Positions 15,449-23,936 of a stretch of DNA of 64,000 nt are shown one piece after another. The DNA is from an uncultured Microbacteriaceae bacterium (lineage in GTDB: Bacteria > Actinomycetota > Actinomycetes > Actinomycetales > Microbacteriaceae), in NCBI GenBank assembly GCA_947487835.1, contig CANKXX010000003.1:434001-498000 (forward strand), read 5' to 3'. Position 1 is the first letter of the stretch. Each line of letters starts with the position of its first letter. A program made the position numbers and the translations under genes. A model generated the notes under the pieces. The model ran no database searches. It saw nothing but the letters and a program-made list of their open reading frames with translations, and was not told the origin of the DNA.

Positions 15449-17203
15449 ATGACCACCATCACCCGTCGACCGGCCAAGCCGACCCGCCCCTCCGCCGCGC
15501 CGCCCCCTCCCGCTCCGGCCACGCCGACGAAGCCGGTGCGGCACGGGAGCGTCTTCGTCTCCTGGATCACGTCGACCGATCACAAGATCATCGGCTACCT
15601 CTACCTGGGCACGTCCTTCTTCTACTTCCTCGTCGGCGGCGTGCTCGCCCTGATCATCCGCGCGCAGCTGTGGGAGCCCGGGCTCGAGGTCGTGCAGACG
15701 TTCGACCAGTACAACCAGCTCTTCACGATGCACGGCACGATCATGCTGCTCATGTTCGCGACCCCGCTCTTCTCGGGCTTCGCCAACGTGATCATGCCGC
15801 TCCAGATCGGTGCACCCGACGTGGCGTTCCCGCGGCTGAACGCGCTCGCCTACTGGCTGTTCAGCATCGGCTCGGCCATCGCGGTCGCCGGCTTCCTCAC
15901 GCCCCAGGGCGCGGCGGCGTTCGGCTGGACCGCCTACGCGCCCCTGTCGACCGTGACCTTCACGCCGAACGTCGGCGGCAACATGTGGGTCGCCGGCCTG
16001 GCCATGACCGGCTTCAGCACCATCCTCGGCTCGGTCAACTTCATCGCGACGATCATCACGATGCGGGCGCCCGGCATGACCATGTGGCGGATGCCGATCT
16101 TCACCTGGAACACGCTCGTGACGTCGATCCTCGTGATCCTGGCGTTCCCGGTGCTCGCCGCCGCGCTCTTCGCCCTCATGGCCGACCGCATCTTCGGGGC
16201 GCACATCTTCGACCCCGCCACCGGCGGCGCGATCCTCTGGCAGCACCTGTTCTGGTTCTTCGGCCACCCGGAGGTGTACATCATCGCGCTGCCGTTCTTC
16301 GGCATCGTCTCCGAGGTGTTCCCGGTGTTCAGCCGCAAGCCGATCTTCGGTTACAAGACCCTCGTGTTCGCGACCATCGCCATCGCCGCTCTGTCCGCGG
16401 TGGTCTGGGCGCACCACATGTACGTGACGGGCTCGGTGCTGCTTCCCTTCTTCGCACTGACGACGATGCTCATCGCGGTGCCCACCGGCGTGAAGATCTT
16501 CAACTGGCTCGGCACGATGTGGCGCGGTTCCGTAACGTTCGAGACGCCCCTGCTATGGGCCATCGGCTTCCTCGTGACCTTCGTCTTCGGCGGTCTGACC
16601 GGCGTCATCCTCGCCTCGCCCCCGCTCGACTTCCACGTGTCCGACACCTACTTCGTGGTCGCGCACTTCCATTACGTGGTGTTCGGCACGGTCGTGTTCG
16701 CCATGTTCTCCGGCTTCTACTTCTGGTGGCCCAAGTTCACGGGGAAGATGCTGAACGAGTCGCTCGGCAAGATCCACTTCTGGACCCTGTTCCTGGGCTT
16801 CCACATGACGTTCCTCATCCAGCACTGGCTCGGCGCGTACGGCATGCCCCGGCGGTACGCCACGTACACGCCGACCGACAACTTCACCTGGATGCACCAG
16901 CTGTCGTCGATCGGATCGGGCGTACTCGCTGCCTCGATGCTCCCGTTCTTCCTCAACGTGTGGCTGACGGCGCGGAAGGCGCCCCGGGTGACGGTCAACG
17001 ACCCGTGGGGCTACGGCCGGTCGCTCGAGTGGGCGACCTCGTGCCCGCCGCCCCGCCACAACTTCATCTCCATCCCGCGCATCCGGTCGGAGTCGCCGGC
17101 GTTCGACGTGAACCACCCGGAGGCCGGCATCCCTGTGGGCGTCGGTCCGGTGAAGGATGCGCCGGACACCCCGACGAAGGACGAGGCGGGCAACGTCCGC
17201 TAG
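15449..17203 (+). CDS. ctaD: Cytochrome c oxidase subunit I (aa3 type)
   Basis: This 584-residue protein is the heme-copper catalytic subunit that reduces oxygen and pumps protons. Twelve membrane helices and all metal ligands are visible: His95 (TMHGTIML, heme a), His273 in GHPEVYI with cross-linked Tyr277 (CuB), His322-His323 (AHHMYVTG, CuB), His406 (heme a3) and His408 (heme a) in AHFHYVV. The gene stands alone, without ctaC, ctaE or the bc1 genes that usually accompany it, so it may be an additional copy or a dispersed locus. The ATG at 15449 has GGGAGCGAG upstream. A tandem repeat array follows the stop. Confidence 0.96.
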   Translation: MTTITRRPAKPTRPSAAPPPPAPATPTKPVRHGSVFVSWITSTDHKIIGYLYLGTSFFYFLVGGVLALIIRAQLWEPGLEVVQTFDQYNQLFTMHGTIMLLMFATPLFSGFANVIMPLQIGAPDVAFPRLNALAYWLFSIGSAIAVAGFLTPQGAAAFGWTAYAPLSTVTFTPNVGGNMWVAGLAMTGFSTILGSVNFIATIITMRAPGMTMWRMPIFTWNTLVTSILVILAFPVLAAALFALMADRIFGAHIFDPATGGAILWQHLFWFFGHPEVYIIALPFFGIVSEVFPVFSRKPIFGYKTLVFATIAIAALSAVVWAHHMYVTGSVLLPFFALTTMLIAVPTGVKIFNWLGTMWRGSVTFETPLLWAIGFLVTFVFGGLTGVILASPPLDFHVSDTYFVVAHFHYVVFGTVVFAMFSGFYFWWPKFTGKMLNESLGKIHFWTLFLGFHMTFLIQHWLGAYGMPRRYATYTPTDNFTWMHQLSSIGSGVLAASMLPFFLNVWLTARKAPRVTVNDPWGYGRSLEWATSCPPPRHNFISIPRIRSESPAFDVNHPEAGIPVGVGPVKDAPDTPTKDEAGNVR

Positions 17204-17213
17204 CCCCGACACT

Positions 17214-17343
17214 GTCCCTGAGCCTGTCCAAAGGACGCGCCCCATCCCGCGGGCCACGGCCTACGGTCCCTGAGCCTGTCGAAGGGACGTTCCCCCTCCC
17301 GCGGGCCACGGCCTACAGTCCTGAAGCCTGTCGAAGGGACGTG
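17214..17343. repeat. Repeat family 4: tandem array, 52-bp period, about 2.5 units
   Basis: The core GTCCCTGAGCCTGTCGAAGG begins at 17214 (variant), 17266 and 17318 (variant), exactly 52 bp apart. The spacers share CCCGCGGGCCACGGCCTAC. The array begins 11 nt after the ctaD stop. The same core occurs inverted at 19549 and 28133-28352 and directly at 58630. Confidence 0.88.
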
Positions 17344-17361
17344 CCCTACGTCCCGCAGTGC

Positions 17362-17395
17362 TTGACACGACTTACGGAACTACGTAACTTGTCAA
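17362..17395 (+). promoter_or_regulatory. Leaderless promoter with dyad symmetry before the HTH regulator
   Basis: TTGACA (17362-17367), a 17-nt spacer and TAACTT (17385-17390) lie 6 nt before the ATG at 17397. TTGACA and TGTCAA (17390-17395) are inverted, with TTACG/CGTAA inside. Dyads overlapping -35 and -10 suggest autoregulation by the encoded regulator (inference). Confidence 0.65.
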
Positions 17396-17396
17396 C

Positions 17397-17927
17397 ATGG
17401 GCTCGGGGGAGAAGTGGCAGCGCCGCGTCGCCGACCTCGAGCGGCGGATGGACGCGCTGGAATCCCTCCTCGCCGGCAGCCCGGAGGACCCGGGCGTCCC
17501 GGCGACGCACACCGCCGCGACGGAGCAGTTCTGGGCGCTATCCCGGCTCAAGGAGGAACTCGGCGGAAGCGGCGGCGTGCTCTACACGGGCGCCGTCGAC
17601 CTCCCCGGGGACAGGCACGCCGAGTGGCAGATCACCGCGGCGACCGACCAGCTCCTGGACACCGACTGGTCCCAGTACGCGGGCGCCATCGCCGCCCTGG
17701 GCAACCCGGTACGGCTGAGCCTCGCCCAGGCGGTGGTGAACGGCACCACGACCGTCGCCGCGCTGGCCGCGCTCGCGCAGTTCGGCACCACAGGGCAGGT
17801 CTACCACCACGTGAACCAGCTCGTCACCGCCGGCTGGCTGATGGCGAGCGCCCGCGGCCACTACGCCGTGCCGCCCGCGAGAGTCGTGCCCCTGCTCGTG
17901 ATCCTCGCCGCCGCCGGCGCCGCGTAG
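17397..17927 (+). CDS. ArsR-like winged-helix transcriptional regulator
   Basis: This 176-residue protein has a coiled N-terminal helix (WQRRVADLERRMDALESLL) and a winged helix-turn-helix from about residue 100 (ALGNPVRLSLAQAVVNGTTT, then TTGQVYHHVNQLVTAGWL). The latter fits ArsR-type recognition and wing segments. No metal-binding cysteines are seen, so the signal is unknown. It begins directly at the predicted transcript start. The next gene, a serine hydrolase, starts 28 nt after its stop, so the regulator probably controls itself, the hydrolase and the small membrane protein. Confidence 0.82.
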   Translation: MGSGEKWQRRVADLERRMDALESLLAGSPEDPGVPATHTAATEQFWALSRLKEELGGSGGVLYTGAVDLPGDRHAEWQITAATDQLLDTDWSQYAGAIAALGNPVRLSLAQAVVNGTTTVAALAALAQFGTTGQVYHHVNQLVTAGWLMASARGHYAVPPARVVPLLVILAAAGAA

Positions 17928-17955
17928 GCGACCGCCCACCGACCCGAAGGAAGCC

Positions 17956-19050
17956 ATGCCACTCCCCCGCACCCGCCGCGCGACCATCATCACGGCGGCC
18001 GCCCTCGGCATCGTCGTGCTGACCGCGGGCGCGCTCGTCGCTCCCCCGTCCCCGCGTCTCTCCATGGACGCGACGGGCGATCCGGAGCTGATCAGCGCCG
18101 CCCGACCGCTGCTCGAGGCCGCCGGCAGCCTGAATCGGGCCAGCGTGGTGATGGTAGACGGCGGCACGGTGAGCATGGCGCACTTCGGCGCCGCGGACGA
18201 CGCGGAGTACGAGATCGGCAGCATCACCAAGACGATGACCGCGGCTTTGCTCGCCGACGCCATCGATCGCGGCGAGGTACGCGAGGACACCCCGGTGGGC
18301 GAGCTGCTCCCCCTCGGGGACGCGCCCGTGGCGGACGTCACGCTCGGCGAGCTGGCATCGCACCGCGCCGGCCTGCCCACGGTTCCGGGGGACATCGGCG
18401 CCCTGCTCGCGACCTACGGATTCACGTTCCTCGGCACGGATCCCTACCGCTACGACACGGAGGACCTGCTCGACGCGGTGTCCGCCGAGGAACTGGCCGG
18501 CCGGGGCACGTACTCCTACTCCAATATGGGCGTCTCGCTGCTCGGTCAGGCCCTGGCCGAGGTCGCGGAGACCACCTATTCCGAGCTTCTGCAGAGCCGG
18601 GTGCTCGATCCGCTCGGCATGACCGCCACGACCGCCCCCACCCGGGTGGCCGACCTCGGCCCGTCCGCCCCGCGAGGCGTGACCGCGGGCGGGCGCCGCG
18701 TGGACGCCTGGACCCTCGGCTCGTATGCGCCGTCCGGCAGCATCCGGTCGACGCCGGCTGACATGGCCACGTGGGCGGCCGCCCTCCTGGAGGAGCGGGC
18801 GCCGGGCATGGCGGCCCTCGACCCCCGCTGGCCCGTCGACGAGGGGCTGACCATCGGCTACGGCTGGCACGTGAGCGAGATCGACGGCACGACCATCACC
18901 TGGCACAACGGCGGCACCGGCGGCTTCGCGAGCATGCTCGCCCTCGATCGTGAGAGCGGCCGGGCCGCGATCGTGCTGCACGACACGGCGACCAGCGTCG
19001 ACGCGGTCGCCGTACAGCTGCTCGGCCTGCAGGGCGGCGGATCCCGATGA
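17956..19050 (+). CDS. Secreted serine hydrolase of the class C beta-lactamase / PBP4* family
   Basis: This 364-residue protein has an N-terminal membrane segment (residues 10-30) and the three active-site motifs of serine beta-lactamase-like enzymes: S89-I-T-K92, Y188-S-N190 and H317-N-G-G. Members include D-aminopeptidases, esterases and D-Ala-D-Ala carboxypeptidase relatives, and the sequence does not separate these. An extracytoplasmic location is inferred from the leader. The final codons overlap the next gene by 4 nt. GAAGGAAG precedes the ATG at a good distance. Confidence 0.88.
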   Translation: MPLPRTRRATIITAAALGIVVLTAGALVAPPSPRLSMDATGDPELISAARPLLEAAGSLNRASVVMVDGGTVSMAHFGAADDAEYEIGSITKTMTAALLADAIDRGEVREDTPVGELLPLGDAPVADVTLGELASHRAGLPTVPGDIGALLATYGFTFLGTDPYRYDTEDLLDAVSAEELAGRGTYSYSNMGVSLLGQALAEVAETTYSELLQSRVLDPLGMTATTAPTRVADLGPSAPRGVTAGGRRVDAWTLGSYAPSGSIRSTPADMATWAAALLEERAPGMAALDPRWPVDEGLTIGYGWHVSEIDGTTITWHNGGTGGFASMLALDRESGRAAIVLHDTATSVDAVAVQLLGLQGGGSR

Positions 19051-19418
19051 GCGGCGGCATCGTGACGACCGTCCTGCTGGCCGGACTCGTGCTCGTGCCG
19101 GGGTGGCTCGTGGTCACCTCGTGGTCGCGCGGGCGCTTCGGCACCGCGGACCGCCTGGCCGCCGTCGTCGGCGCGGTCGAGGCGGGCACGGCCATGCTGC
19201 TGTTCCAGCACGTCGCCGCGGCGTCCGTCCCGGTACCCCTGTGGCTGTGGGCAGCCGGCGTGCTGCTCCTCGCGGCCGGCGTCGTCGGGATCGCGCTGCG
19301 CTGGCCGCGTCTACCCGCCCTGCGAGACGAGGGGAAGCGGCGCTCCCGCACGATCGGCGCCGCAATCGGCATCGTCGTCTCCGCGGTGATCGTGGTCCTC
19401 GTGCTCCTCACCCGCTGA
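19047..19418 (+). CDS. Small membrane protein, unknown function
   Basis: This 123-residue protein has four predicted membrane helices and a basic stretch (RDEGKRRSRT) before the last one. I do not recognise a family. Its ATG overlaps the serine hydrolase stop (ATGA), so it belongs to the same operon and may assist the hydrolase or sense at the membrane. Confidence 0.75.
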   Translation: MSGGIVTTVLLAGLVLVPGWLVVTSWSRGRFGTADRLAAVVGAVEAGTAMLLFQHVAAASVPVPLWLWAAGVLLLAAGVVGIALRWPRLPALRDEGKRRSRTIGAAIGIVVSAVIVVLVLLTR

Positions 19419-19445
19419 CGCCACCACCCCCGCTCGTGCTCGTGT

Positions 19446-19530
19446 GCGCAACGCAGGCTCCCTCACAGGCCGCGCCGCGTCGTTCCGGTGCGGCGCCGAC
19501 GAGCCGTGGTCGCTGAGCCTGCATTCGACC
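19446..19530. repeat. Degenerate copy of palindromic repeat family 1
   Basis: GCAACGCAGGCT (19448-19459) and GAGCCTGCATTCG (19515-19527) resemble the outer arms of family 1, and the interior has GCGCCGCGTCG and GTGCGGCGCC. The pairing has decayed compared with the copies at 15141, 23755 and 60670. Confidence 0.5.
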
Positions 19531-19548
19531 CGGAACGGGGTCCAGGAT

Positions 19549-19577
19549 GCGTCCCTTCGACGGGCTCAGGGACCGTG
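19549..19577. repeat. Repeat family 4, single copy (inverted orientation)
   Basis: CGTCCCTTCGACGGGCTCAG with following GGACCGTGC is the reverse complement of the core found after ctaD. It lies 42 nt before the nucleotidyltransferase start, next to the degenerate family 1 copy. Confidence 0.8.
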
Positions 19578-19618
19578 CTGGGTCGCCCTAGCTGCGCGGG
19601 TTGCAGGAGGATGGGGGC

Positions 19619-20443
19619 GTGCTCGACGACGACGCCCTCTCCTCCCTCGCTGCCCGGATCGCCGGGGTGCCGGGAGTCGTGGGCGTGGTGCTCGGCGGCA
19701 GCAGGGCACGGGGAGAGCACACCCCCGAGTCGGACACCGACCTCGGCATCTACTACCGCGGCGGGCTCGACGTCGAGCGGCTCGGCGAGCTGGCGCGCGA
19801 GGTCGGCGGACCGGACGCGACGGTCACGGCGCTCGGCGGCTGGGGTCCCTGGGTCGACGGCGGCGGCTGGCTCAGCATCGACGGATCCGCCGTCGACTGG
19901 ATCTACCGCGACCTCGACCGGGTGGAGCGGTCCTGGCGGGATGCCGCGGCCGGCCTGGTCTCGTTCCACGCTCAGGCGGGTCACCCGGCGGGTGTCACGA
20001 GCTTCGCCTACGCGGGCGAGCTCGCCATGGCCGTCGTGCTCGCCGACCCGACCGGCACCCTCGATCTCCTCCTCCGGCGGATGTCCCCATACCCGCGCGC
20101 GCTGGCGGACGCCCTCGCGAACGGGCTCTGGGAGGCGCGGTTCAGCATCGACAACGCGAGGAAGGGCGCCCACCGCGGCGACGCCGCATACGTCGCGGGC
20201 TGCCTGTTCCGTGCCGTGATGCTGTGCGCCCACGCGCTGCACGGGCGCGCGGGGCGCTGGCTCGTCAACGAGAAGGGCGCCGTCGCTGCGGCGAGTGCCC
20301 TCCCCTTCGCCCCCTATCGATTCGCGGACCGCGCGCACGCACTGCTCGGGTCCCCGGGCACGCGTCCCACCGAGCTGCTGGCGACGCTCGACGCCGCCGG
20401 GACGCTCGTCGACGAGACCGGCGCTGCGGTCACCGCGGCCTGA
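19619..20443 (+). CDS. Nucleotidyltransferase-domain protein
   Basis: This 274-residue protein carries the Pol beta-like nucleotidyltransferase signature GGSRARGEHTPESDTDLGIY, in which the two aspartates bind metal. A helical C-terminal domain follows. The nearest type is the group that includes aminoglycoside nucleotidyltransferases and MNT toxin-antitoxin proteins, but no HEPN partner gene is adjacent and the substrate is unknown. The GTG at 19619 is preceded by GGAGG eight nt upstream, which decides the start over an in-frame TTG at 19601. Confidence 0.82.
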   Translation: MLDDDALSSLAARIAGVPGVVGVVLGGSRARGEHTPESDTDLGIYYRGGLDVERLGELAREVGGPDATVTALGGWGPWVDGGGWLSIDGSAVDWIYRDLDRVERSWRDAAAGLVSFHAQAGHPAGVTSFAYAGELAMAVVLADPTGTLDLLLRRMSPYPRALADALANGLWEARFSIDNARKGAHRGDAAYVAGCLFRAVMLCAHALHGRAGRWLVNEKGAVAAASALPFAPYRFADRAHALLGSPGTRPTELLATLDAAGTLVDETGAAVTAA

Positions 20444-20562
20444 ACCTCCGGCGCGCAGCGACGCAATCAGCACCATCGACGCCGGAAAGAGCCCCGGAAA
20501 CCCGTCAGATTCTTTTTGTGCCGGAAACAAGCGCGGGCCACGTACGGCGTAGTGTCACCCCC

Positions 20563-22029
20563 ATGGCCACGTCTGCGGCACCCGACACTGTCAAGCACAG
20601 CGAGCTGAAACGCTCCATCACGGCGAAACAGCTGTACTTCTATGTCGTCGGCGACGTGCTGGGATCCGGCATCTACGTGCTCGTCGGACTGGTCGCCGCG
20701 GCGGTCGGCGGCGCGTTCTGGATGGCGTTCCTCGCCGGCGTCGCGATCGCCACCATCACCGGGCTCGCGTACGCCGAGCTGGTGACGAAGTACCCCCAGG
20801 CCGCGGGCGCCTCGCTCTACATCAACAAGGCCTTCCGCAGTCCGCTTCTCACCTTCTTCATCACGATCTGCATGCTGTCGGCCAACATGGCGGCGGTCGG
20901 ATCCCTGGCCTCCGGCTTCGTGCGTTACTTCAGCGGCCTGGTCGGCCTCGGCGAGGAGGCGATCTGGGCGGCGGCCATCGTGGCGGTGATCTTCGTCGCC
21001 ATCATCACGGTCATCAATCTCATCGGCATCTCCGAGTCCGTCGTCGCGAACGTGGTCATGACCTTCATCGAGCTGAGCGGCCTGGTGATCGTCATCACCA
21101 TCGGCGTGATCGCCCTGGTCCAGGGCGTCAATGACCCCTCGGTGCTGCTGCAGTTCGCCACCGAGGGCGGAGCGGGCAACGCCGTGCTCGCCGTGCTCGC
21201 AGGCGTCTCGCTCGCGTTCTTCGCCATGACCGGGTTCGAGAACGCCGCCAACGTGGCCGAGGAGACCATCGACCCGTCGCACGCCTTCCCCCGCGCGCTC
21301 ATCGGCGGCATGCTGACGGCGGGCGTCGTCTACGTGCTCGTGTCGATCTCCGCCGCCCTGGCCGTGCCGATCTCGACCCTGGCGGGCAACACGCTGCTCG
21401 AGGTCATCAACGCCGACCTCTTCTTCATCCCGGCCACGATCATGCTGTTCGTGTTCGGGATCATCGCGATGATCGCGATCAGCAACACCGCGCTGGTCAC
21501 CGTCGTCGCCCAGTCCCGGATCCTGTACGGCATGGCGCGCGAGAACGTGGTGCCCGCCGTCTTCGCCAAGGTGCATCCGGTGCGACGCAGCCCCTACGTC
21601 GCCCTCCTCTTCGGCGGCGTGATCGTCTCGGCGATGCTGATCATCGGCGCGGCCATCCGGAGCACGCAGTCGGATCTCCCGGCCGAGGAGCAGCTCGACA
21701 TCGTCGACCGGCTCGCCACCATCACCGTGGTGTTCCTGCTGTTCATCTACGCGCTCGTGATCGTCGCCTGCCTGAAGCTGCGCGGGAAGGACGAGGGCCC
21801 GGGCGTCTACCGCGCGAACACCCCGCTGCTGATCGTCGGCATCATCGGCAACCTCGCCGTGCTCGCCTACACCCTGATCGACGACCCCGCCGCGCTGTTC
21901 TGGGTCGCGGGCCTCCTGGCCGTCGGCGGCGTGCTGTACCTCGTCCAGCGGTTCGTCGGCAAGAAGCACCCCGTGTCCCCGGGCGGAGCCGCTGAGGCGG
22001 TCGAGCCCACCAGAAGCAAGGAGAGCTGA
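20563..22029 (+). CDS. APC-superfamily amino acid permease
   Basis: This 488-residue transporter has about 12-14 membrane helices and the APC consensus (GDVLGSGIYVLVGLVA in helix 1, GFENAANVAEET in helix 6). The substrate, a cationic or neutral amino acid or amine, cannot be told. The ATG at 20563 follows TAGTGT (20550-20555) by 7 nt, indicating leaderless translation. A universal stress protein gene starts 3 nt after the stop, a pairing often seen for permeases with a UspA-type partner. Confidence 0.9.
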   Translation: MATSAAPDTVKHSELKRSITAKQLYFYVVGDVLGSGIYVLVGLVAAAVGGAFWMAFLAGVAIATITGLAYAELVTKYPQAAGASLYINKAFRSPLLTFFITICMLSANMAAVGSLASGFVRYFSGLVGLGEEAIWAAAIVAVIFVAIITVINLIGISESVVANVVMTFIELSGLVIVITIGVIALVQGVNDPSVLLQFATEGGAGNAVLAVLAGVSLAFFAMTGFENAANVAEETIDPSHAFPRALIGGMLTAGVVYVLVSISAALAVPISTLAGNTLLEVINADLFFIPATIMLFVFGIIAMIAISNTALVTVVAQSRILYGMARENVVPAVFAKVHPVRRSPYVALLFGGVIVSAMLIIGAAIRSTQSDLPAEEQLDIVDRLATITVVFLLFIYALVIVACLKLRGKDEGPGVYRANTPLLIVGIIGNLAVLAYTLIDDPAALFWVAGLLAVGGVLYLVQRFVGKKHPVSPGGAAEAVEPTRSKES

Positions 22030-22032
22030 GCC

Positions 22033-22497
22033 ATGCATGTAATCGTCGCCACCGACGGCTCCAGGGCATCCCTGGTCGGCGCACGGCAGTTCAAGTGGAT
22101 CGCCGACTCCCGCGAGATCACCGACGTCACCGTCATCGCGGTGGTGAGTCCCTACGCGGCCGTGCCGTTCGCCAACGAGCTCGGACCGCAGAAGAACACC
22201 GAGATGGCGGAGCTCAGCTTCCGCGACGAGGCCAAGACCGCCGTGGACATCGTCGCGGCCGAGTTCGACGCGTGGGGCCCGACCATCCACACGCAGATCC
22301 GCAGCGGCTCGCCGGCGCAGGAGATCATCCGCGCCGCCGAGGACCTGGAGGCGGACCTCATCTCCATGGCCGCGGGCAGCCGCGGGCTCACCTCGACGAT
22401 CCTGCTCGGCAGCACCGCGTCGCGGGTGCAGCACTCCGCGCCCTGCCCCGTGCTCATCTGCCGCCCGACCCGCAACAGCGACCGCGCCCTCAGCTGA
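22033..22497 (+). CDS. Universal stress protein (UspA family)
   Basis: This 154-residue single-domain protein starts with the family's first strand (HVIVATDGS) and has the ATP-binding pattern G-x2-G-x9-G-S near the C-terminus (GSRGLTSTILLGSTASRV). It therefore likely binds ATP. It lies 3 nt downstream of the amino acid permease and probably modulates it or is co-expressed under the same conditions (inference). Confidence 0.92.
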   Translation: MHVIVATDGSRASLVGARQFKWIADSREITDVTVIAVVSPYAAVPFANELGPQKNTEMAELSFRDEAKTAVDIVAAEFDAWGPTIHTQIRSGSPAQEIIRAAEDLEADLISMAAGSRGLTSTILLGSTASRVQHSAPCPVLICRPTRNSDRALS

Positions 22498-22510
22498 TCG
22501 GCACGCTCCG

Positions 22511-22540
22511 GCTCGTGCCTGCTCGTGTCTGCTCGTGCCG
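22511..22540. repeat. 10-bp tandem repeat, three copies
   Basis: GCTCGTGCCT, GCTCGTGTCT and GCTCGTGCCG follow each other exactly in the short gap between the UspA gene and the convergent membrane protein gene. Origin is probably slippage. Confidence 0.75.
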
Positions 22541-22548
22541 GTCGGGGG

Positions 22549-23097
22549 TCAGCCGCAGCGGTAGGTGAGGCCGTCGACCACGTGCTCACCCGCGCCCAGC
22601 TCGCTGCACACGGTGACGGTCGAGCCGATCGAGCCGCCGAACAGGTCGTAGCCGGAGAAGGCGAAGGACACGATCAGGGTGACCGCGAGTGCCATGAGCA
22701 GCAGGGACACCACGATCCCGGCGACCGCGAACCAGTTGCGGCGCCCGGCTCGCGTCGACAGCACGAGCCCGACGATCCCCGCCACGAGCCCGACCAGCTG
22801 GAGCAGGGGCAGCACGGCGAGCGCGAGGCTCACGATTCCCCAGACCCGGCCCGGCAGCGGGTCGCGCCGTGCCGGCTCCGGCGCCGAGGGGTGGCCCGAC
22901 GCCGGGTCTGCGTCGGCGGCCTGGGAAGGATGCAGGGGCGCGACTGCGAATGGCGCGACGGCGTCGAGAGACGCGGTCGGGCCTGGCGCATCAGCAGACC
23001 CGGACGGTGCAGCAGAGCCGGAAGACACGGTCCCGGGAGAGTCGGCAGCGGCGGGCACCGGCGCGAGCTCAGCGCCGTTCCGCTCCGTGTCGGTCAT
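22549..23097 (-). CDS. DUF4190-like membrane protein with Ala/Pro/Ser-rich N-terminus
   Basis: This 182-residue protein begins with about 85 low-complexity residues, followed by two helices ([20 protein letters not shown] and [20 protein letters not shown]) in DUF4190-like arrangement. A short outside tail contains two cysteines (VCSELG, TYRCG) that could form a disulfide. Function is unknown. I chose ATG 23097; an upstream in-frame ATG at 23124 would add nine residues. Confidence 0.65.
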   Translation of the reverse strand: MTDTERNGAELAPVPAAADSPGTVSSGSAAPSGSADAPGPTASLDAVAPFAVAPLHPSQAADADPASGHPSAPEPARRDPLPGRVWGIVSLALAVLPLLQLVGLVAGIVGLVLSTRAGRRNWFAVAGIVVSLLLMALAVTLIVSFAFSGYDLFGGSIGSTVTVCSELGAGEHVVDGLTYRCG

Positions 23098-23215
23098 CGC
23101 ATCGTTCCGTTGTCCCGGCACCACCCTCCGGCGCCCTCCCGGCCACTGTAACGGCGCCCTCTACGCTGAGCGCGAAGTGGGCGATGACCCCGCCGGAATC
23201 GGTCACCATGGATAC

Positions 23216-23647
23216 ATGCTCCGCACCATGCTCACCGCAAAGATCCACCGCGCGACCGTCACCCACGCGGACCTGCACTACGTCGGCTCGGTGACCGTCG
23301 ACCACGACCTCCTCGATGCCGCGGGCATCCTTCCCGGCGAGCGCGTCAGCATCGTCGACGTGACCAACGGCGCCCGGCTGGAGACGTACACGATCTCCGG
23401 GGAGCGCGGCAGCGGCGTGCTCGGCATCAACGGCGCCGCGGCGCACCTCATGCACGTGGGCGACGTCGTGATCCTCATCGCCTACGGCCAGCTGACCACC
23501 GAGGAGGCGCTGGCCTTCGAGCCGCGCATCGTGCACGTGGACGGCTCGAACCGGCCGATCACCGTGGGAAGCGACGCGGCCGAGGCCGTGATGCCGGACG
23601 TCGAGCGCCCCCCGCTCGCCGAGCCGCGCGTGCCGCAGTACGCCTGA
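23216..23647 (+). CDS. panD: Aspartate 1-decarboxylase (pyruvoyl enzyme)
   Basis: This 143-residue proenzyme makes beta-alanine from aspartate for pantothenate and CoA. Self-cleavage occurs between Gly24 and Ser25 (HYVGSVTV), producing the pyruvoyl group. Lys9, Arg54 and Tyr58 are at the positions known for E. coli PanD. The ATG at 23216 gives exactly this numbering, which supports the start. No panB or panC is adjacent. A family 1 palindrome follows the gene. Confidence 0.97.
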   Translation: MLRTMLTAKIHRATVTHADLHYVGSVTVDHDLLDAAGILPGERVSIVDVTNGARLETYTISGERGSGVLGINGAAAHLMHVGDVVILIAYGQLTTEEALAFEPRIVHVDGSNRPITVGSDAAEAVMPDVERPPLAEPRVPQYA

Positions 23648-23754
23648 TCCGCGTCCCCGCGCCGAGCCCGAGTCTCCCCGCTCTCTCGCCTTTCCCGGCT
23701 CTTCCCGCCTCCTCCGTCCCCTGCCGCGCATCCCGTCCGCAACCCTTCCGCGAG

Positions 23755-23840
23755 GTTCGCAATTCAGGCTGTGCTGCAACACGCCGCGTTCCGGCATGGT
23801 CCGGATGCGGCGTGTCGCAGCTAAGCCTGAATTTGCGAAC
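23755..23840. repeat. Palindromic repeat family 1, copy B
   Basis: GTTCGCAATTCAGGCT (23755-23770) pairs with AAGCCTGAATTTGCGAAC (23823-23840), and GCTGCAACACGCCGC (23773-23787) pairs with GCGGCGTGTCGCAGC (23807-23821) with one mismatch. It lies between panD and pfkA. It is the longest-arm copy in the window. Confidence 0.9.
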
Positions 23841-23936
23841 AGGGCGGGAGGGGGTGAGTGGGCGGCCGGAGGGGCGGGCAGGAGACGCACAGCCCGCAGA
23901 TTGGGGGTTACCGGACGCAAGCAGCAGAATGGGTGC

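Noticed and set aside
20467-22434. 655-codon open frame opposite the APC permease and UspA genes
   Set aside because: His/Asp/Gln-rich shadow composition; the opposite strand encodes recognisable membrane and ATP-binding motifs.
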